Part shown: positions 52,937-62,431 of the stretch, in pieces | How positions within the stretch are numbered: the first letter of the stretch is position 1 | Layout of the letters: every line of letters starts with the position of its first letter | NCBI GenBank assembly: GCA_002162955.1 | Contig: MABD01000043.1 | Coordinates: forward strand, 86,925 to 150,924 | Length of the DNA: 64,000 nucleotides | Origin: Gammaproteobacteria bacterium 45_16_T64 | GTDB lineage: Bacteria > Pseudomonadota > Gammaproteobacteria > Pseudomonadales > Ketobacteraceae | Direction of reading: 5' to 3' | Program-made: the position numbers and the translations under genes | Notes under the pieces: model-generated | Database searches by the model: none | The model's input: the letters and a program-made list of their open reading frames with translations, nothing else | What the model was told of the DNA's origin: nothing

Positions 52937-54082
52937 ATGAGGATTATTCTAGGGTCGATGCTTGTCGCCTTTTCTATAGCCATGATAACTTTTGATTGGA
53001 GTGAGTTAGGTAGCCAGCCAAGTGGAGCCTCGCTTAAGAGAATACAAGACTCTACAAATTACAGTGTTGAAAAGGGACGATTTGTAAATCAGGTTAATTA
53101 TGCGAGTGCGAAACCCTCACAAGAAAATAAGCTCAGTTGGAAAATGATAAAAGATTGGGTTGAACCAGGAATAAATCGCGTCCCTGCTGGATTGCTTCCA
53201 GAGGTCGCGCCTGATTTTGTGGCTTTCGTTGAACCAAGCGCAGACTTGAAGGTTATCTGGTTTGGTCATTCGTCATTTTTGTTGAATATTGCGGGAAAGA
53301 TCATTCTGGTTGACCCTATGTTTTCTGAATCGGCCTCCCCAGTGAAGATGTTTGTAAAGCGTTTTCAAAAACCAGTTGTCATGCTTGAAGCGCTACCTGA
53401 CATCGATTACATAGTGATATCACATGATCACTACGACCATCTCGATAAAGAAACCATAGGTTTTTTCACTAATAGGGAAGTGACATTTATAACGCCCTTG
53501 GGTGTTGGGAGTCATCTTAAGCAGTGGGGAATTAAAGAAAATAACATAATTGAGAATGACTGGTGGCAAACCGTAGATTTTGGGCCTTTACGTTTTACTG
53601 CTACGCCTGCAAACCATTTTTCTGGGCGCAGCGGCGCCGATGCTAATGCTACTCTCTGGGCTTCTTGGGTAATAAAGAGCGATAGCCATAGCGTATTTTT
53701 TAGTGGTGATTCAGGTTATGGATCGCATTTTAAGGACGTGGGCGAGAGGCTTGGTCCATTTGATGTCGCGTTTATTGAGTCAGGGCAGTATAACGAGAAT
53801 TGGAAGGACGTACATATGTTTCCCAGAGAAGGCGTGCAGGCGTTCAAGGATTTGAGGGCTCAAAGATACTTTCCGGTACACTGGGGGATGTTTGAATTGT
53901 CATTACATCCATGGAATGACTCTGTTAGGAAATTATATGAGTATTCGGTATTAGAAAACTTTACACTGCTAACGCCAAAAATTGGAGAAACGGTTAATAT
54001 TGATAAGCCTTTTAAGAATGAGCGTTGGTGGGACTCTTTAGCGCTAGCTAACACTGGAGGGGATTCACTTGTACGAAGATAA
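52937..54082 (+). CDS. Metallo-beta-lactamase-fold hydrolase (NAPE-PLD/UlaG-like)
   Basis: This 381-residue enzyme has an N-terminal hydrophobic segment (LGSMLVAFSIAMITFDW) that is a signal or anchor. The metal-binding HxHxDH is SHDHYDHLD; further ligands are His in PANHFSG, Asp in FSGDSGYG and His in PVHWGMF. The WFGHSSFLL strand and the late His are typical of the branch that includes N-acylphosphatidylethanolamine phospholipase D and RomA. A lipid-type phosphodiester substrate is plausible but unproven. AAGG lies eight bases before the ATG. It is likely controlled by the adjacent TetR protein. Confidence 0.85.
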   Translation: MRIILGSMLVAFSIAMITFDWSELGSQPSGASLKRIQDSTNYSVEKGRFVNQVNYASAKPSQENKLSWKMIKDWVEPGINRVPAGLLPEVAPDFVAFVEPSADLKVIWFGHSSFLLNIAGKIILVDPMFSESASPVKMFVKRFQKPVVMLEALPDIDYIVISHDHYDHLDKETIGFFTNREVTFITPLGVGSHLKQWGIKENNIIENDWWQTVDFGPLRFTATPANHFSGRSGADANATLWASWVIKSDSHSVFFSGDSGYGSHFKDVGERLGPFDVAFIESGQYNENWKDVHMFPREGVQAFKDLRAQRYFPVHWGMFELSLHPWNDSVRKLYEYSVLENFTLLTPKIGETVNIDKPFKNERWWDSLALANTGGDSLVRR

Positions 54083-54122
54083 GACGATTGAGCTTGTGCT
54101 GCAATCTGAGTAATATTTCACA

Positions 54123-56993
54123 TCAAAAGAACCACTCTGTTGTCAATCTTAACCTGGACTCGTGACCTTCCGATAAATATCGGGAGCTGTCAGAAAGCTG
54201 CGGGGTCGCGTTAGAACCGATCACCCATTTTTCGTTGGTAATATTGTCTGCATTTAGCCCTATGCGAAAGTCCTCGTCAAGGTAGGTAATGGCAACATCA
54301 ACTAACGTGTACTCAGAGAATTTGGATTCTATAAATTGTTGATTGAACTGTCGCCCGCCCATATAGGATATGCCTAAACCAAAAGACCAGTCATGGGTAC
54401 CAAAAGGTTGGTTGTGTACTTGAACCCAAAGGCTGCCGCTATCGGAGGGAACGCCAACTTGGCTGAGATTTAAGAAACTATCATCTCTTCCACCGCTTGG
54501 TTTTTTAAGCGATTCTGTCTTGGTTTTTGTGAAATTTAGACTTGTCTTTATATGGGGGGTAATAAACCCTACCAACGAAAACTCGCTACCAGTGCTTTGA
54601 AACTCGCCTTGTTGTGCGAGATAGCCAAAATTGTCTCCATCGGTCAGTAACCAGTTGGTTTTTGTCATCTTGAACAAGGTTAGTGAGACGCTATAATCTT
54701 CTGTAGGCCACCATTTAGCACCGATTTCTTCTGTTTCTGTTTTTTCTGGGTCTAGGGCTGTTTGGTTGGCATTTACGCCATTGAGAAGGTCGTATTGAAT
54801 ACCGACGTTTGCGTAAAAAGACAGTGTTTGAAGGGGTAGATAGGTTACGCCAATCGATGGTGCGAAGAACTTGTCGTGGGCAGTGCTGCTCCTAGAAATA
54901 ATCTGTCGCTCTCCTATCAGCATGAAGAGTGAATTAAGGGACGCTGTATCAAAATTACGTGTGTATTGATAGAAGCCTGTCGACACCAATAATTTCCAGT
55001 GCTCGCTAAGGGAAATTTGATCTTGTAAATAGACACCACTGAGTGTTGTTTCTGTTTTAGAGATTTTGTATGGAAAGGTGCCATCCAGTACAAAGCTCTG
55101 TCCTTTTTCTATGCCTGCTAACTCAGAAATCGCAGTTGGAAGCGTGATATCAGCCGTGTTGTTTTCATGGTATGGGAAATACCAGGGCAGGGCAGCGTAG
55201 CGTTGTAAAGCCCAGCCGAGAAATAGATCGTCGTTATTTGATGCGTTTGACACCAGGGAGGCACCTTGCTCATACAGTGATTTGTTATATCGTTGGCTTG
55301 CTAGGCCTTCAGAGTTGCTGGTGGTATGTAATAGACCTAATAATAGTGAATGCTTTTGTTCAAATAGGAAAAAATCCCTGCTTATTGATATGTCCAGATT
55401 GAACTGATCTACATGTGCTTTTTGGTCAAAGGCTACCTGATAAAAGCGTAGATTATTATCCCTCCAGAACGGTATGTCGTTACCCTGATTATATAATGTA
55501 TCCACTACATCCTCGGGTGCGATTCCATATTCGTCCTGCATTAAGGTAATGAAATCCGCGCGAACGTCGCGGTAGTGTTGAATGAAATTTGCGTTGTTGT
55601 CGAATAGCGTTTTTAGGTAAGTTAAGGGGTCGAGAAATGAGAATGGAAAAGGTTGCGGATCAAACGCTGGATTTAACCAGACATTAAGATCGTTGGCGTA
55701 TTGGCTCGTGAATTTGCTATCACCGTAATAGGTATTGACGGAATAATCCCAGCCGGTTCGTGTCAAACCTTGGTAGTTTATCCTTAGTTCCGTCACGGTC
55801 GAGTCGTGAGTCTCTTCATTTTCTAGACCGGTATTCGGATAAAAATCTGATGCATCTCCGTTCCAATTTGGATGCGTGACATCAAAGAAATCGATGCCAA
55901 ACTGATCGGCGATTTCTATTTGATCGAAGGGCCTCTTACCTCCGTGCCCGTTGATTCTTTGCTGGCTATAGTTAATGTCTATAAGAAGCTTGTCCGTATC
56001 ATTAATCTGCAGGCTGATGGATGGGGAAAGCTCCAGTTGAGTCAGTGCACCTCGCGACGCCTTCTTAGGGAACTCTTCTCGGAATAAACCGTTAATGCGA
56101 ACGAATAGATCATCGCTTATCAATGTGGGGCTGTTTGCGTCAATTGCGATGTATTGGTCGTAGTTACCCGTGCTAAGAGTGATGTTGGTAAATGCCGCTT
56201 TTCTTGGTTTTTTCGTAATGAGGTTGATAACCGCCCCAGGCTGACCATAGCCATATAATGTTGAGTTGGCACCTTTAACCACCTCTATGCCTTCGATGTT
56301 ATTCAGTGTTAGCGCTGAAATACCATGACTTACGATTGACTGCCCGTCTTTTAGAATAGATCTATTGGATAGCTTGAAACCTCTTACATTAATATTGCCA
56401 CGTAGATCAGTCACATTGATGGATGAATACGCTCTAAACGCCTCTGATAATGTTGCGTTACCTCGGTCTTTAAGTAGGTCAGCGCTAATGCCTTCTATGG
56501 ATTTAGGCACTTCAATGGTGGGGATATAGGTTTTGGTTGCGGTAGAGGGTGAGTTTCGACAACATCCGAGATCGAGGTATTCGCCGACCACGACAATCTC
56601 TGATATTGCAGGGGGACGTATTTTCAGTGGTAGGCGTTTTTTTTGCGTAGAGTTGTATGTGAGAGTTTTCTTTGTTGGGGTTATGGCAACCCATGCATTG
56701 TCGATAATGGTAAAGGATAAAGGAATATCGACCAACAACGACTCCAGTGCTAGCCGAAGGCTCATTGTTCCCTTGAGAGGTTTGGCAGAAAAAGCGTTGA
56801 CACTATCGGATTTGAAGACAATAGGAATGCTGTGGTTAGTCGCCAGTTGTGTAAGGGCATCCTCGAGGGGTTGAGCTGAAATGTCAACCTCGATGAGTGT
56901 TTTGTTAAGCGTATTCGGCTGGACGGTGAACCCTTTAGCCTCCAGTGTTGCTGACAATACGATTAGCAATAAAGCGAAAAACGACAACCTCAT
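54123..56993 (-). CDS. TonB-dependent receptor with N-terminal signalling domain (FecA-like)
   Basis: This 956-residue outer-membrane receptor has a signal peptide (ALLLIVLSATLEA). The STN signalling domain follows (~35-112; VDISAQPLEDALTQLATNHSIPIVF), then a TonB-box-like SEIVVVGE near 135, the plug (LRGNINVRGF, GIEVVKGANSTLYGYGQPGAVINLITKKP) and a 22-strand barrel ending in aromatic WFF. The STN domain and adjoining FecR/FecI genes mark a transducing siderophore receptor. A CC pair just after the TonB box (LGCCRNSP) is unusual. It lies 18 bases after fecR. The siderophore is unknown. Confidence 0.93.
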   Translation of the reverse strand: MRLSFFALLLIVLSATLEAKGFTVQPNTLNKTLIEVDISAQPLEDALTQLATNHSIPIVFKSDSVNAFSAKPLKGTMSLRLALESLLVDIPLSFTIIDNAWVAITPTKKTLTYNSTQKKRLPLKIRPPAISEIVVVGEYLDLGCCRNSPSTATKTYIPTIEVPKSIEGISADLLKDRGNATLSEAFRAYSSINVTDLRGNINVRGFKLSNRSILKDGQSIVSHGISALTLNNIEGIEVVKGANSTLYGYGQPGAVINLITKKPRKAAFTNITLSTGNYDQYIAIDANSPTLISDDLFVRINGLFREEFPKKASRGALTQLELSPSISLQINDTDKLLIDINYSQQRINGHGGKRPFDQIEIADQFGIDFFDVTHPNWNGDASDFYPNTGLENEETHDSTVTELRINYQGLTRTGWDYSVNTYYGDSKFTSQYANDLNVWLNPAFDPQPFPFSFLDPLTYLKTLFDNNANFIQHYRDVRADFITLMQDEYGIAPEDVVDTLYNQGNDIPFWRDNNLRFYQVAFDQKAHVDQFNLDISISRDFFLFEQKHSLLLGLLHTTSNSEGLASQRYNKSLYEQGASLVSNASNNDDLFLGWALQRYAALPWYFPYHENNTADITLPTAISELAGIEKGQSFVLDGTFPYKISKTETTLSGVYLQDQISLSEHWKLLVSTGFYQYTRNFDTASLNSLFMLIGERQIISRSSTAHDKFFAPSIGVTYLPLQTLSFYANVGIQYDLLNGVNANQTALDPEKTETEEIGAKWWPTEDYSVSLTLFKMTKTNWLLTDGDNFGYLAQQGEFQSTGSEFSLVGFITPHIKTSLNFTKTKTESLKKPSGGRDDSFLNLSQVGVPSDSGSLWVQVHNQPFGTHDWSFGLGISYMGGRQFNQQFIESKFSEYTLVDVAITYLDEDFRIGLNADNITNEKWVIGSNATPQLSDSSRYLSEGHESRLRLTTEWFF

Positions 56994-57011
56994 GTTGGTG
57001 CAATGGTAAGA

Positions 57012-57974
57012 TCAGTAGAGATACACGACCCCTGGTTGTTCGTTGTCAACTTTAATTTGTGCGACTAATGCTAGGCTGGCCAGAAAATTATCAAGATCGT
57101 TCGTTTTGAAAACACCGGTTAGAAGCATGTTTCGGTGCTTTTTGTTTCTAATATAGATAGGCGTGTTATAGAAGTCACTCATCCTTTCCACTACTGTTTC
57201 TAGAGAGGTTTGTTTGAAGTGAATAAAGCCGTGTCGCCAGCCTATTTCTCCGTTTATATCGACATTCCTGACAACCTGTAATGTTTGCCCCTTCTTGATG
57301 ATTAGCTTTTGATTCTTTGTTAGGTCGACGTTTTCAACTACGCGTGTGCTAGAACGATTCTCTGAGATGTTAACTTTTCCACTTTCGACGACGACTTCAA
57401 TTAGCTTTTTGCTTCGATAAATATTAAAGGTGGTTCCTAGTACTGTTACGATTGAATCCCCTAAGTGGACAGTAAATGGTTTAGATCTGTTAGGTGTCAC
57501 CGAAAAATATGCATTACCTTTCTCGATGCTAACGGATCGATTTCCCCAGCCTTCCTGTACCGTTACGAGCGTGTTTCCCCCAAGCTCGACAGTAGAATTA
57601 TCCCTTAGAGTCACTGTTAATTGCTGCCCCTTGGCGATCGAATATTCTGTCGGTAGGCCCAGATAGGATAAAGGAAGGATCAGCGCAATGAGAAGGGCAG
57701 CCGCAATGGCGCCAAACCCAATTGGCCGAGTAAGAAAAGGTCGTATTACCTGGTGCGTAGGTTCAGCTGTCTTGGCGTCGAAGGCGGCTAATTCGGAAAA
57801 ACTATCATCGGCAAGAGAATCTAGTGCATCCCACACGTCACTTAACTCTTGTGTATTGGATGGCTGGTCTGTTTCTTGATTTGTTATAAATTCTAAGAAA
57901 ACGGGATCTAGCAGTGCGTCTTCTGAGTGTTTATCTAGAGGTTTAGTCAATTGCCTCTCCTCGTTTAAGGGCAT
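57012..57974 (-). CDS. FecR-like anti-sigma/signal-transducing protein
   Basis: This 320-residue membrane protein has a cytoplasmic sigma-binding N-terminus (to ~80), one membrane helix (GFGAIAAALLIALILPLSYL), the FecR domain (LTVTLRDNSTVELGGNTLVTV, FTVHLGDSIVTVLGTTFNIY) and a C-terminal STN-partner module (FIHFKQTSLETVVERMSDFY). It relays receptor occupancy to the sigma factor. It overlaps the sigma gene by 32 bases and precedes the receptor, forming the usual FecI-FecR-FecA unit. Confidence 0.92.
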   Translation of the reverse strand: MPLNEERQLTKPLDKHSEDALLDPVFLEFITNQETDQPSNTQELSDVWDALDSLADDSFSELAAFDAKTAEPTHQVIRPFLTRPIGFGAIAAALLIALILPLSYLGLPTEYSIAKGQQLTVTLRDNSTVELGGNTLVTVQEGWGNRSVSIEKGNAYFSVTPNRSKPFTVHLGDSIVTVLGTTFNIYRSKKLIEVVVESGKVNISENRSSTRVVENVDLTKNQKLIIKKGQTLQVVRNVDINGEIGWRHGFIHFKQTSLETVVERMSDFYNTPIYIRNKKHRNMLLTGVFKTNDLDNFLASLALVAQIKVDNEQPGVVYLY

Positions 57975-58485
57975 CTCTACAATTTTTCAAGGCGCGTACT
58001 AGATGTTTTTCAACGGCATCAATAGATAGATTGAGTTCCACTGAGATTTGGCTGCGGGTTAAATTTCGGTACTTAAAGAGTAAAAATGCTTGCCGTCGTT
58101 GAGTGGGCATGGCAGTAAGTGCCTTGCGTAATTGATCAGCTTGTTGTTGGCCAACTAAAATTCGATCCGGTGAATCAACCGCGGCTTTGGTTGATTCAAA
58201 TTCGATTACATTTTCGTCTGAGAAATAATGGGTTTGACGTGATTTTCTACGAAGAAAGTCCAGCGCCATGTTGTTGGCGATCTTAAACAGATAGTGTTTG
58301 GGATTGTCGATATCTTTTGAAGATTGGTTATCAAACGCTGATACTTTAATAAATAGATCTTGCAGAATATCTTCAGCATCCTGGACGTTGGACACTTTGG
58401 CTGATAGCAGCCGTAGTAGCTCATGCTGGTGTTGATGAAATAGCTGGGTGAATTTCTGCCGTGACGCTTGGTTGGTGTCGACCAT
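57943..58485 (-). CDS. ECF sigma factor, FecI type
   Basis: This 180-residue sigma-70 family protein has region 2 (RLLSAKVSNVQDAEDILQDLFIKV, NPKHYLFKIANNMALDFLRR) and region 4 (MPTQRRQAFLLFKYRNLTRSQISVELNLSIDAVEKHLVRAL). It should direct polymerase to the receptor gene when FecR is activated. No obvious Fur-like palindrome lies in the 290 bases upstream, so iron control is not evident from sequence. Confidence 0.92.
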   Translation of the reverse strand: MVDTNQASRQKFTQLFHQHQHELLRLLSAKVSNVQDAEDILQDLFIKVSAFDNQSSKDIDNPKHYLFKIANNMALDFLRRKSRQTHYFSDENVIEFESTKAAVDSPDRILVGQQQADQLRKALTAMPTQRRQAFLLFKYRNLTRSQISVELNLSIDAVEKHLVRALKNCRDALKRGEAID

Positions 58486-58710
58486 AATTCTATTCTACTA
58501 ACATCTCAGTGGCTAAATGTTGTCTTCCAAATATGCGGCCTAGGGTGTAAAGAGAGGAGGGTATCAGCAACCATGCTTATTACAAGAAAAAACTAAAACG
58601 TTAATCAATTCTTGCGTGCCTCTGTGAATATCTACGTCTGATTGGAGTAGGTCTAGTCTAGAGCATTGAGTCGCTATTCATCACTGTAGGGTAGTGCCGC
58701 TAGAAACTGA

Positions 58711-58753
58711 AAAGGCCTTATTCACCTGGTGAATTCAGGTAGATAAGGCCTTT
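58711..58753 (-). terminator. Terminator after the 8-cysteine secreted protein gene
   Basis: Arms AAAGGCCTTAT (58711-58721) and ATAAGGCCTTT (58743-58753) are perfect 11-bp complements across a 21-base loop. On the minus strand a short TTTTC follows. It lies 24 bases past the stop at 58777. Confidence 0.78.
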
Positions 58754-58776
58754 GTGTTTATTATGTGACGTAGTGC

Positions 58777-59919
58777 TTAGTCACATAAGTGATGATCTTC
58801 AGGGTCGGCTCCGATAATATCAATAGCTAAATCCAATGAATCATCATCACAGGAATATTCCGTACCTATTTGGTCGACAGAGGTGACAACGTCTAGAGTC
58901 CAGCCAACCGCCTGAATTCCATTCGCCACCACGTCATGATTTGCACCGTCGAGATATAGTGTGCAGCCGGCAATGGAGCCGCCATTTGCATGGGTTGAAA
59001 TACTATAGTCCGTTGTGTCATAGGAACCCAGTGACAAATAACCTGTAACTACATCCTGGGTACATTCCATGAGTACCTGTCCGTCGAAAAACGGCGTTGT
59101 TGTAACGCCACCAAACTCCACATATCGATAGTTGAAGTCATGCTTAACCATGTTAAACGCAAGTGGATCAGGAGTATTGTTGTCACCCGAGGTGTAAACC
59201 GAAGCAAATGGTGAGGGGTTGTCTGCACCATAGTCGTAGGTCTCATAATTCATGTTCGGTATTTTGCTATATCGGTGGTAAACATCCCAGCGCATGCCAC
59301 CCCAAAATGCAGTGTGATGATCAACCGTTTGACGGTATTCTAAATTGGCGGACATCATTGGGGCCGGTACAACTTCTCGGAAGCTACGAATAAATTCTCG
59401 TGTGGCTAATGAGGCTAGTCCAGCACAATTGTTGGGGTCGTTCTCGATATCATGGTTTTCACCTACGCCGGTGAAAATTAGTCCAGGTAGTAAGGTGAGG
59501 CCACCCTTGCAGATGTTTTCAACGTGGCTATATACCTCTTCAATTATGTCATCTTCAGGAATGATTCCTCCTGCTAAATACTGCGGCTCTCCATTGGGGT
59601 CAAAATCACCTGTTTTCCCTGAATTGAAATAGGGTGTATGTTCATCAACCAATTCTCTTTGTACGCACTTGCCAGGAACAGGGTCGCCGATAAAGGGAAG
59701 GGCGATAGCGTCGACACCATTGATACCAAATAGACCTACCGCGGGGGTAACGGTTACGTTGGAGCAATCATACACATATCGACCATTGTATTGCGCAGAC
59801 CCTGCTGTATTGAGTGTTTCAGTGGTCATGGTTGCGAATGGTTTGGCTAGAGCACCCGTGGAAGTGGCAGCCATACCGATTGCGGCAACTGCAAGACTGA
59901 GTTTTTTTGTAAATGCCAT
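58777..59919 (-). CDS. Secreted protein with eight cysteines, unknown
   Basis: From ATG 59919 (AGGGA nine bases before) the protein has 380 residues and a clean signal peptide (LSLAVAAIGMAATSTGALA). The frame extends upstream to 60147, but those 76 residues look non-coding and lack a signal. The mature part has eight Cys (YDCSN, GKCVQ, NICKG, NNCAG, MECTQ, AGCTL, YSCDD, HLCD), probably disulfides, and is rich in Asp/Gly/Tyr. No sorting tail or membrane segment is present. I do not recognise a family. It lies upstream of the sigma-factor gene on the same strand but is separated from it by a terminator. Confidence 0.75.
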   Translation of the reverse strand: MAFTKKLSLAVAAIGMAATSTGALAKPFATMTTETLNTAGSAQYNGRYVYDCSNVTVTPAVGLFGINGVDAIALPFIGDPVPGKCVQRELVDEHTPYFNSGKTGDFDPNGEPQYLAGGIIPEDDIIEEVYSHVENICKGGLTLLPGLIFTGVGENHDIENDPNNCAGLASLATREFIRSFREVVPAPMMSANLEYRQTVDHHTAFWGGMRWDVYHRYSKIPNMNYETYDYGADNPSPFASVYTSGDNNTPDPLAFNMVKHDFNYRYVEFGGVTTTPFFDGQVLMECTQDVVTGYLSLGSYDTTDYSISTHANGGSIAGCTLYLDGANHDVVANGIQAVGWTLDVVTSVDQIGTEYSCDDDSLDLAIDIIGADPEDHHLCD

Positions 59920-60114
59920 GAAAATAATCCCTACTGTAATGTTAAAACGTCCTAAATAAAGGTTGCTGATCTGATAGCCGTTGCGATGAACTGCATCAGA
60001 TAATCTAAAGACGATCGACGGAAGGAAAGTAGGACATGTGAATGGGCGAGTTTTTCTAAGAAGATTGTGGTTTGTGATAGACGTCTCAATTTTACGAGTT
60101 TGCGTAGTAAATTT

Positions 60115-60156
60115 AATTGGCCCTTGATTCTCGAAAGGGTCAATCAAGGGCCAATT
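60115..60156 (-). terminator. Long stem-loop after the leucine-rich-repeat gene
   Basis: Perfect 15-bp arms, AATTGGCCCTTGATT (60115-60129) and AATCAAGGGCCAATT (60142-60156), enclose a 12-base loop. It lies 34 bases past the stop of the leucine-rich-repeat gene. The following minus-strand tail (AAATTTAC) is only weakly T-rich. Confidence 0.6.
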
Positions 60157-60189
60157 AGATTCACTATTAACAATCTAGTTTTTCAAATC

Positions 60190-62163
60190 CTATATGCAAT
60201 CTTTATTGTCAGAAATGGTTATATCTCTCGAAATTCCATCTCGTTGCTCAATCAAGTCGCTGAGTACCTCGATGTGGTTGGTACAAAGTTCAGGATTAAA
60301 TTGAAAGGAGAAATCTCTGCCAATAGAGTGGACGCTGTTGAGCGCGGAAATGTCGGATAGTTGACTATTATTGGCAACCCCAAGCTCCCAGCCAATAGTG
60401 GTAATGTTTTCCAGGCCATCAAGGTTTGTTAGAAGATCATTGTTGGTGATATTCAGCCCAAAGCCAATAGAAGTAATATTGCTCAGACTATCAATGCTTG
60501 TTAGGAGGTCGTTATCATTAATGGTAAGACCACCGTCACCTATAGAGGTAACATTATGTAGTCCATTAAGATTTGTTAGGAGGTTGTTATTAGAAATGGA
60601 AAGTCCAAAACCAATAGTTGTTATGCTATTTAATGCATCAAGGGTATCCATTTGTTCATTGCCGTAAATCCTAACCTTTCCGCTTGCAGACGTGATGTTA
60701 TGAAGTCCATCAAGGCTAGTTAATCGTTCGTTGTCACCCACTCTCAGGGTGTCTACAGAAGTGATATTGCTAAGCGCATCAAGCGTAGTCAGTACACTGC
60801 ATGTCAAGATATAAAGGTCCCCCGCAGACGTTACATTTTGCAGCCCGCTGAGGTCTGTAATGCGATCACTAGCAGAGATGGTCAGCGTGCCGCCAACAGA
60901 CATTGTGTTCCTAAGCATATTAAGGTTAGTCAACAGATCATTGCGACTGATAGTAAGATCGCCGGAGACAGAAGTAATATTGCTAAGCACCTCAAGGTCA
61001 ACCAAGATGGGGTTGCCTGTAATGATAAGTGCAGATAGGGAAGGGGGAATATGATTTAATCCTACTAAGCTTGTCAGACTATTGTTAGCGTCGATTTCAA
61101 TTCTCTCAGCTAGCGATGTTACATTTTCAAGTGCTGTTAGGCTGGTTAAATTATCGTTGCTCCATATGTTAATTCCGCCTTTCTCTGTTGGTTGAGTGTT
61201 CATGCCAACGGAAGTAAGACTGTTAAGCCCTTCTAAATCGGTTAGTAAGTTGTTGTTCCCGATAGACAGTTCGCCATCGATAACGGCCAAGTTTCTAAGG
61301 CCTTCAAGGCTTATGAGATTATTGTTGTTCGAAATGCTAACCCCCCAACCAACGAACGTTAAGTTATCCAGTCCTACGAGGTTTGCTATTTTACTGTGGG
61401 TGACTCTAAGGTTTTCGTTAACTCTTGCTAGGTTCTTAAGGCCTTCTAGGCTTGTGATCAGCGGGTTGTTACTAATGGTGATGTTGTCAGCGGAGGTCAC
61501 GTTTTCAAGCCCCTGGAGACTTGTTAATTCGTTGTTGTCGCTAATAGTCATTTTCCCAACATTTTGTATATTACTTAGTTCATCGATGTCGGTAAGTGCT
61601 GCGTTATCGGTAATATAGAGGGTAGTGACAATAGAAGGGGGGGTGAGACCATCAATAGTTGTCAGCATACTATTTTCACTAATTTCAATCTTTGGACCTG
61701 TTGAAGGTAAACCCTCCAATGCTTGTAAGTTCATCAGGCTGTCATTGTTCCATATGACAATCCCCCCAATTTCATTAGGTTGTGGTGATTGGCCAACAGA
61801 GGTCAGACCGGTCAGTCCAACAAGACTTGGCAGGGTGCTATTATTTTTAATAAAAAGAGTTCCACCAATTGTTGCTAGATTCTTAAGACCCTCAATACTC
61901 GTTAGAAATTCGTTATCCCTAATTACAAGAGCGCCACCAATGGATGTTAAGCTCTCGAGGCCGTCCAGATTTTCTAAGGGATTTGAATTGCAAAGAGAGG
62001 ATGAGCAAGGTGCGACAACTAAATCCCCTGGGATCGATGAGAGACCTGATAGTGCATCTAGGTCGGATTGGTTGCGTATAGAATAATCCTCGCTTTCTCC
62101 CCCGCAGGATGAGAGTGATAAGCTCAACAATATTGAAATAATGCAAAAAAATAGTTTATCCAT
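60190..62163 (-). CDS. Leucine-rich-repeat (receptor L-domain-like) lipoprotein
   Basis: This 657-residue lipoprotein has signal SLSLSSC. After ~40 residues the whole chain is a solenoid of about two dozen 23-25-residue repeats with consensus LxNITSIGGxLxISxNxLLTxLxGL. The regular Asn ladder and Ile/Leu/Val core resemble receptor L-domain repeats (as in fungal Ecm33-like proteins) rather than classical bacterial 20- or 24-residue LRRs. It ends with a short Cys-containing cap (LCTNHIEVL ... DNKDCI). A surface recognition or adhesion role is likely by analogy. It is transcribed alone. Confidence 0.85.
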   Translation of the reverse strand: MDKLFFCIISILLSLSLSSCGGESEDYSIRNQSDLDALSGLSSIPGDLVVAPCSSSLCNSNPLENLDGLESLTSIGGALVIRDNEFLTSIEGLKNLATIGGTLFIKNNSTLPSLVGLTGLTSVGQSPQPNEIGGIVIWNNDSLMNLQALEGLPSTGPKIEISENSMLTTIDGLTPPSIVTTLYITDNAALTDIDELSNIQNVGKMTISDNNELTSLQGLENVTSADNITISNNPLITSLEGLKNLARVNENLRVTHSKIANLVGLDNLTFVGWGVSISNNNNLISLEGLRNLAVIDGELSIGNNNLLTDLEGLNSLTSVGMNTQPTEKGGINIWSNDNLTSLTALENVTSLAERIEIDANNSLTSLVGLNHIPPSLSALIITGNPILVDLEVLSNITSVSGDLTISRNDLLTNLNMLRNTMSVGGTLTISASDRITDLSGLQNVTSAGDLYILTCSVLTTLDALSNITSVDTLRVGDNERLTSLDGLHNITSASGKVRIYGNEQMDTLDALNSITTIGFGLSISNNNLLTNLNGLHNVTSIGDGGLTINDNDLLTSIDSLSNITSIGFGLNITNNDLLTNLDGLENITTIGWELGVANNSQLSDISALNSVHSIGRDFSFQFNPELCTNHIEVLSDLIEQRDGISRDITISDNKDCI

Positions 62164-62353
62164 AATTTACTTCCGATGTGTGATAGGTTGACATCAATGT
62201 TGTATGTGGCTAGCTTCTGTAACTGTCAATTCCGTTGGGCTGTGGACTTGAGCGGTGCGATACTAAGTGAATAGTGTTGATTTTATTTGGGTAACGTCGC
62301 AGTTTTGAGAACTTAGGTCTTTTGGACTAAGAGGGGAGATGAGTGTATAGGTT

Positions 62354-62404
62354 CCCCTACCTGCTTCCAGCCGTCTAATTTTTTCCTGTGGAGTTAGGTA
62401 GGGG
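62354..62404 (-). terminator. Possible terminator hairpin after the beta-propeller-like gene
   Basis: CCCCTACCT (62354-62362) and AGGTAGGGG (62396-62404) are complementary 9-mers about 28 bases after the stop at 62432. The 33-base loop is long and no T-run follows on the minus strand, so the function is uncertain. Confidence 0.35.
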
Positions 62405-62431
62405 GGCCTCTCAGTATCAAAAATAACAAGA

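Noticed and set aside
59920..60147. 76-residue N-terminal extension of the 8-cysteine protein
   Set aside because: It would hide a perfect signal peptide; ATG 59919 has its own ribosome site.
60371..62086. Several plus-strand frames rich in PSRLV repeats
   Set aside because: They are the complement of the leucine-rich repeats and mirror the repeat period.
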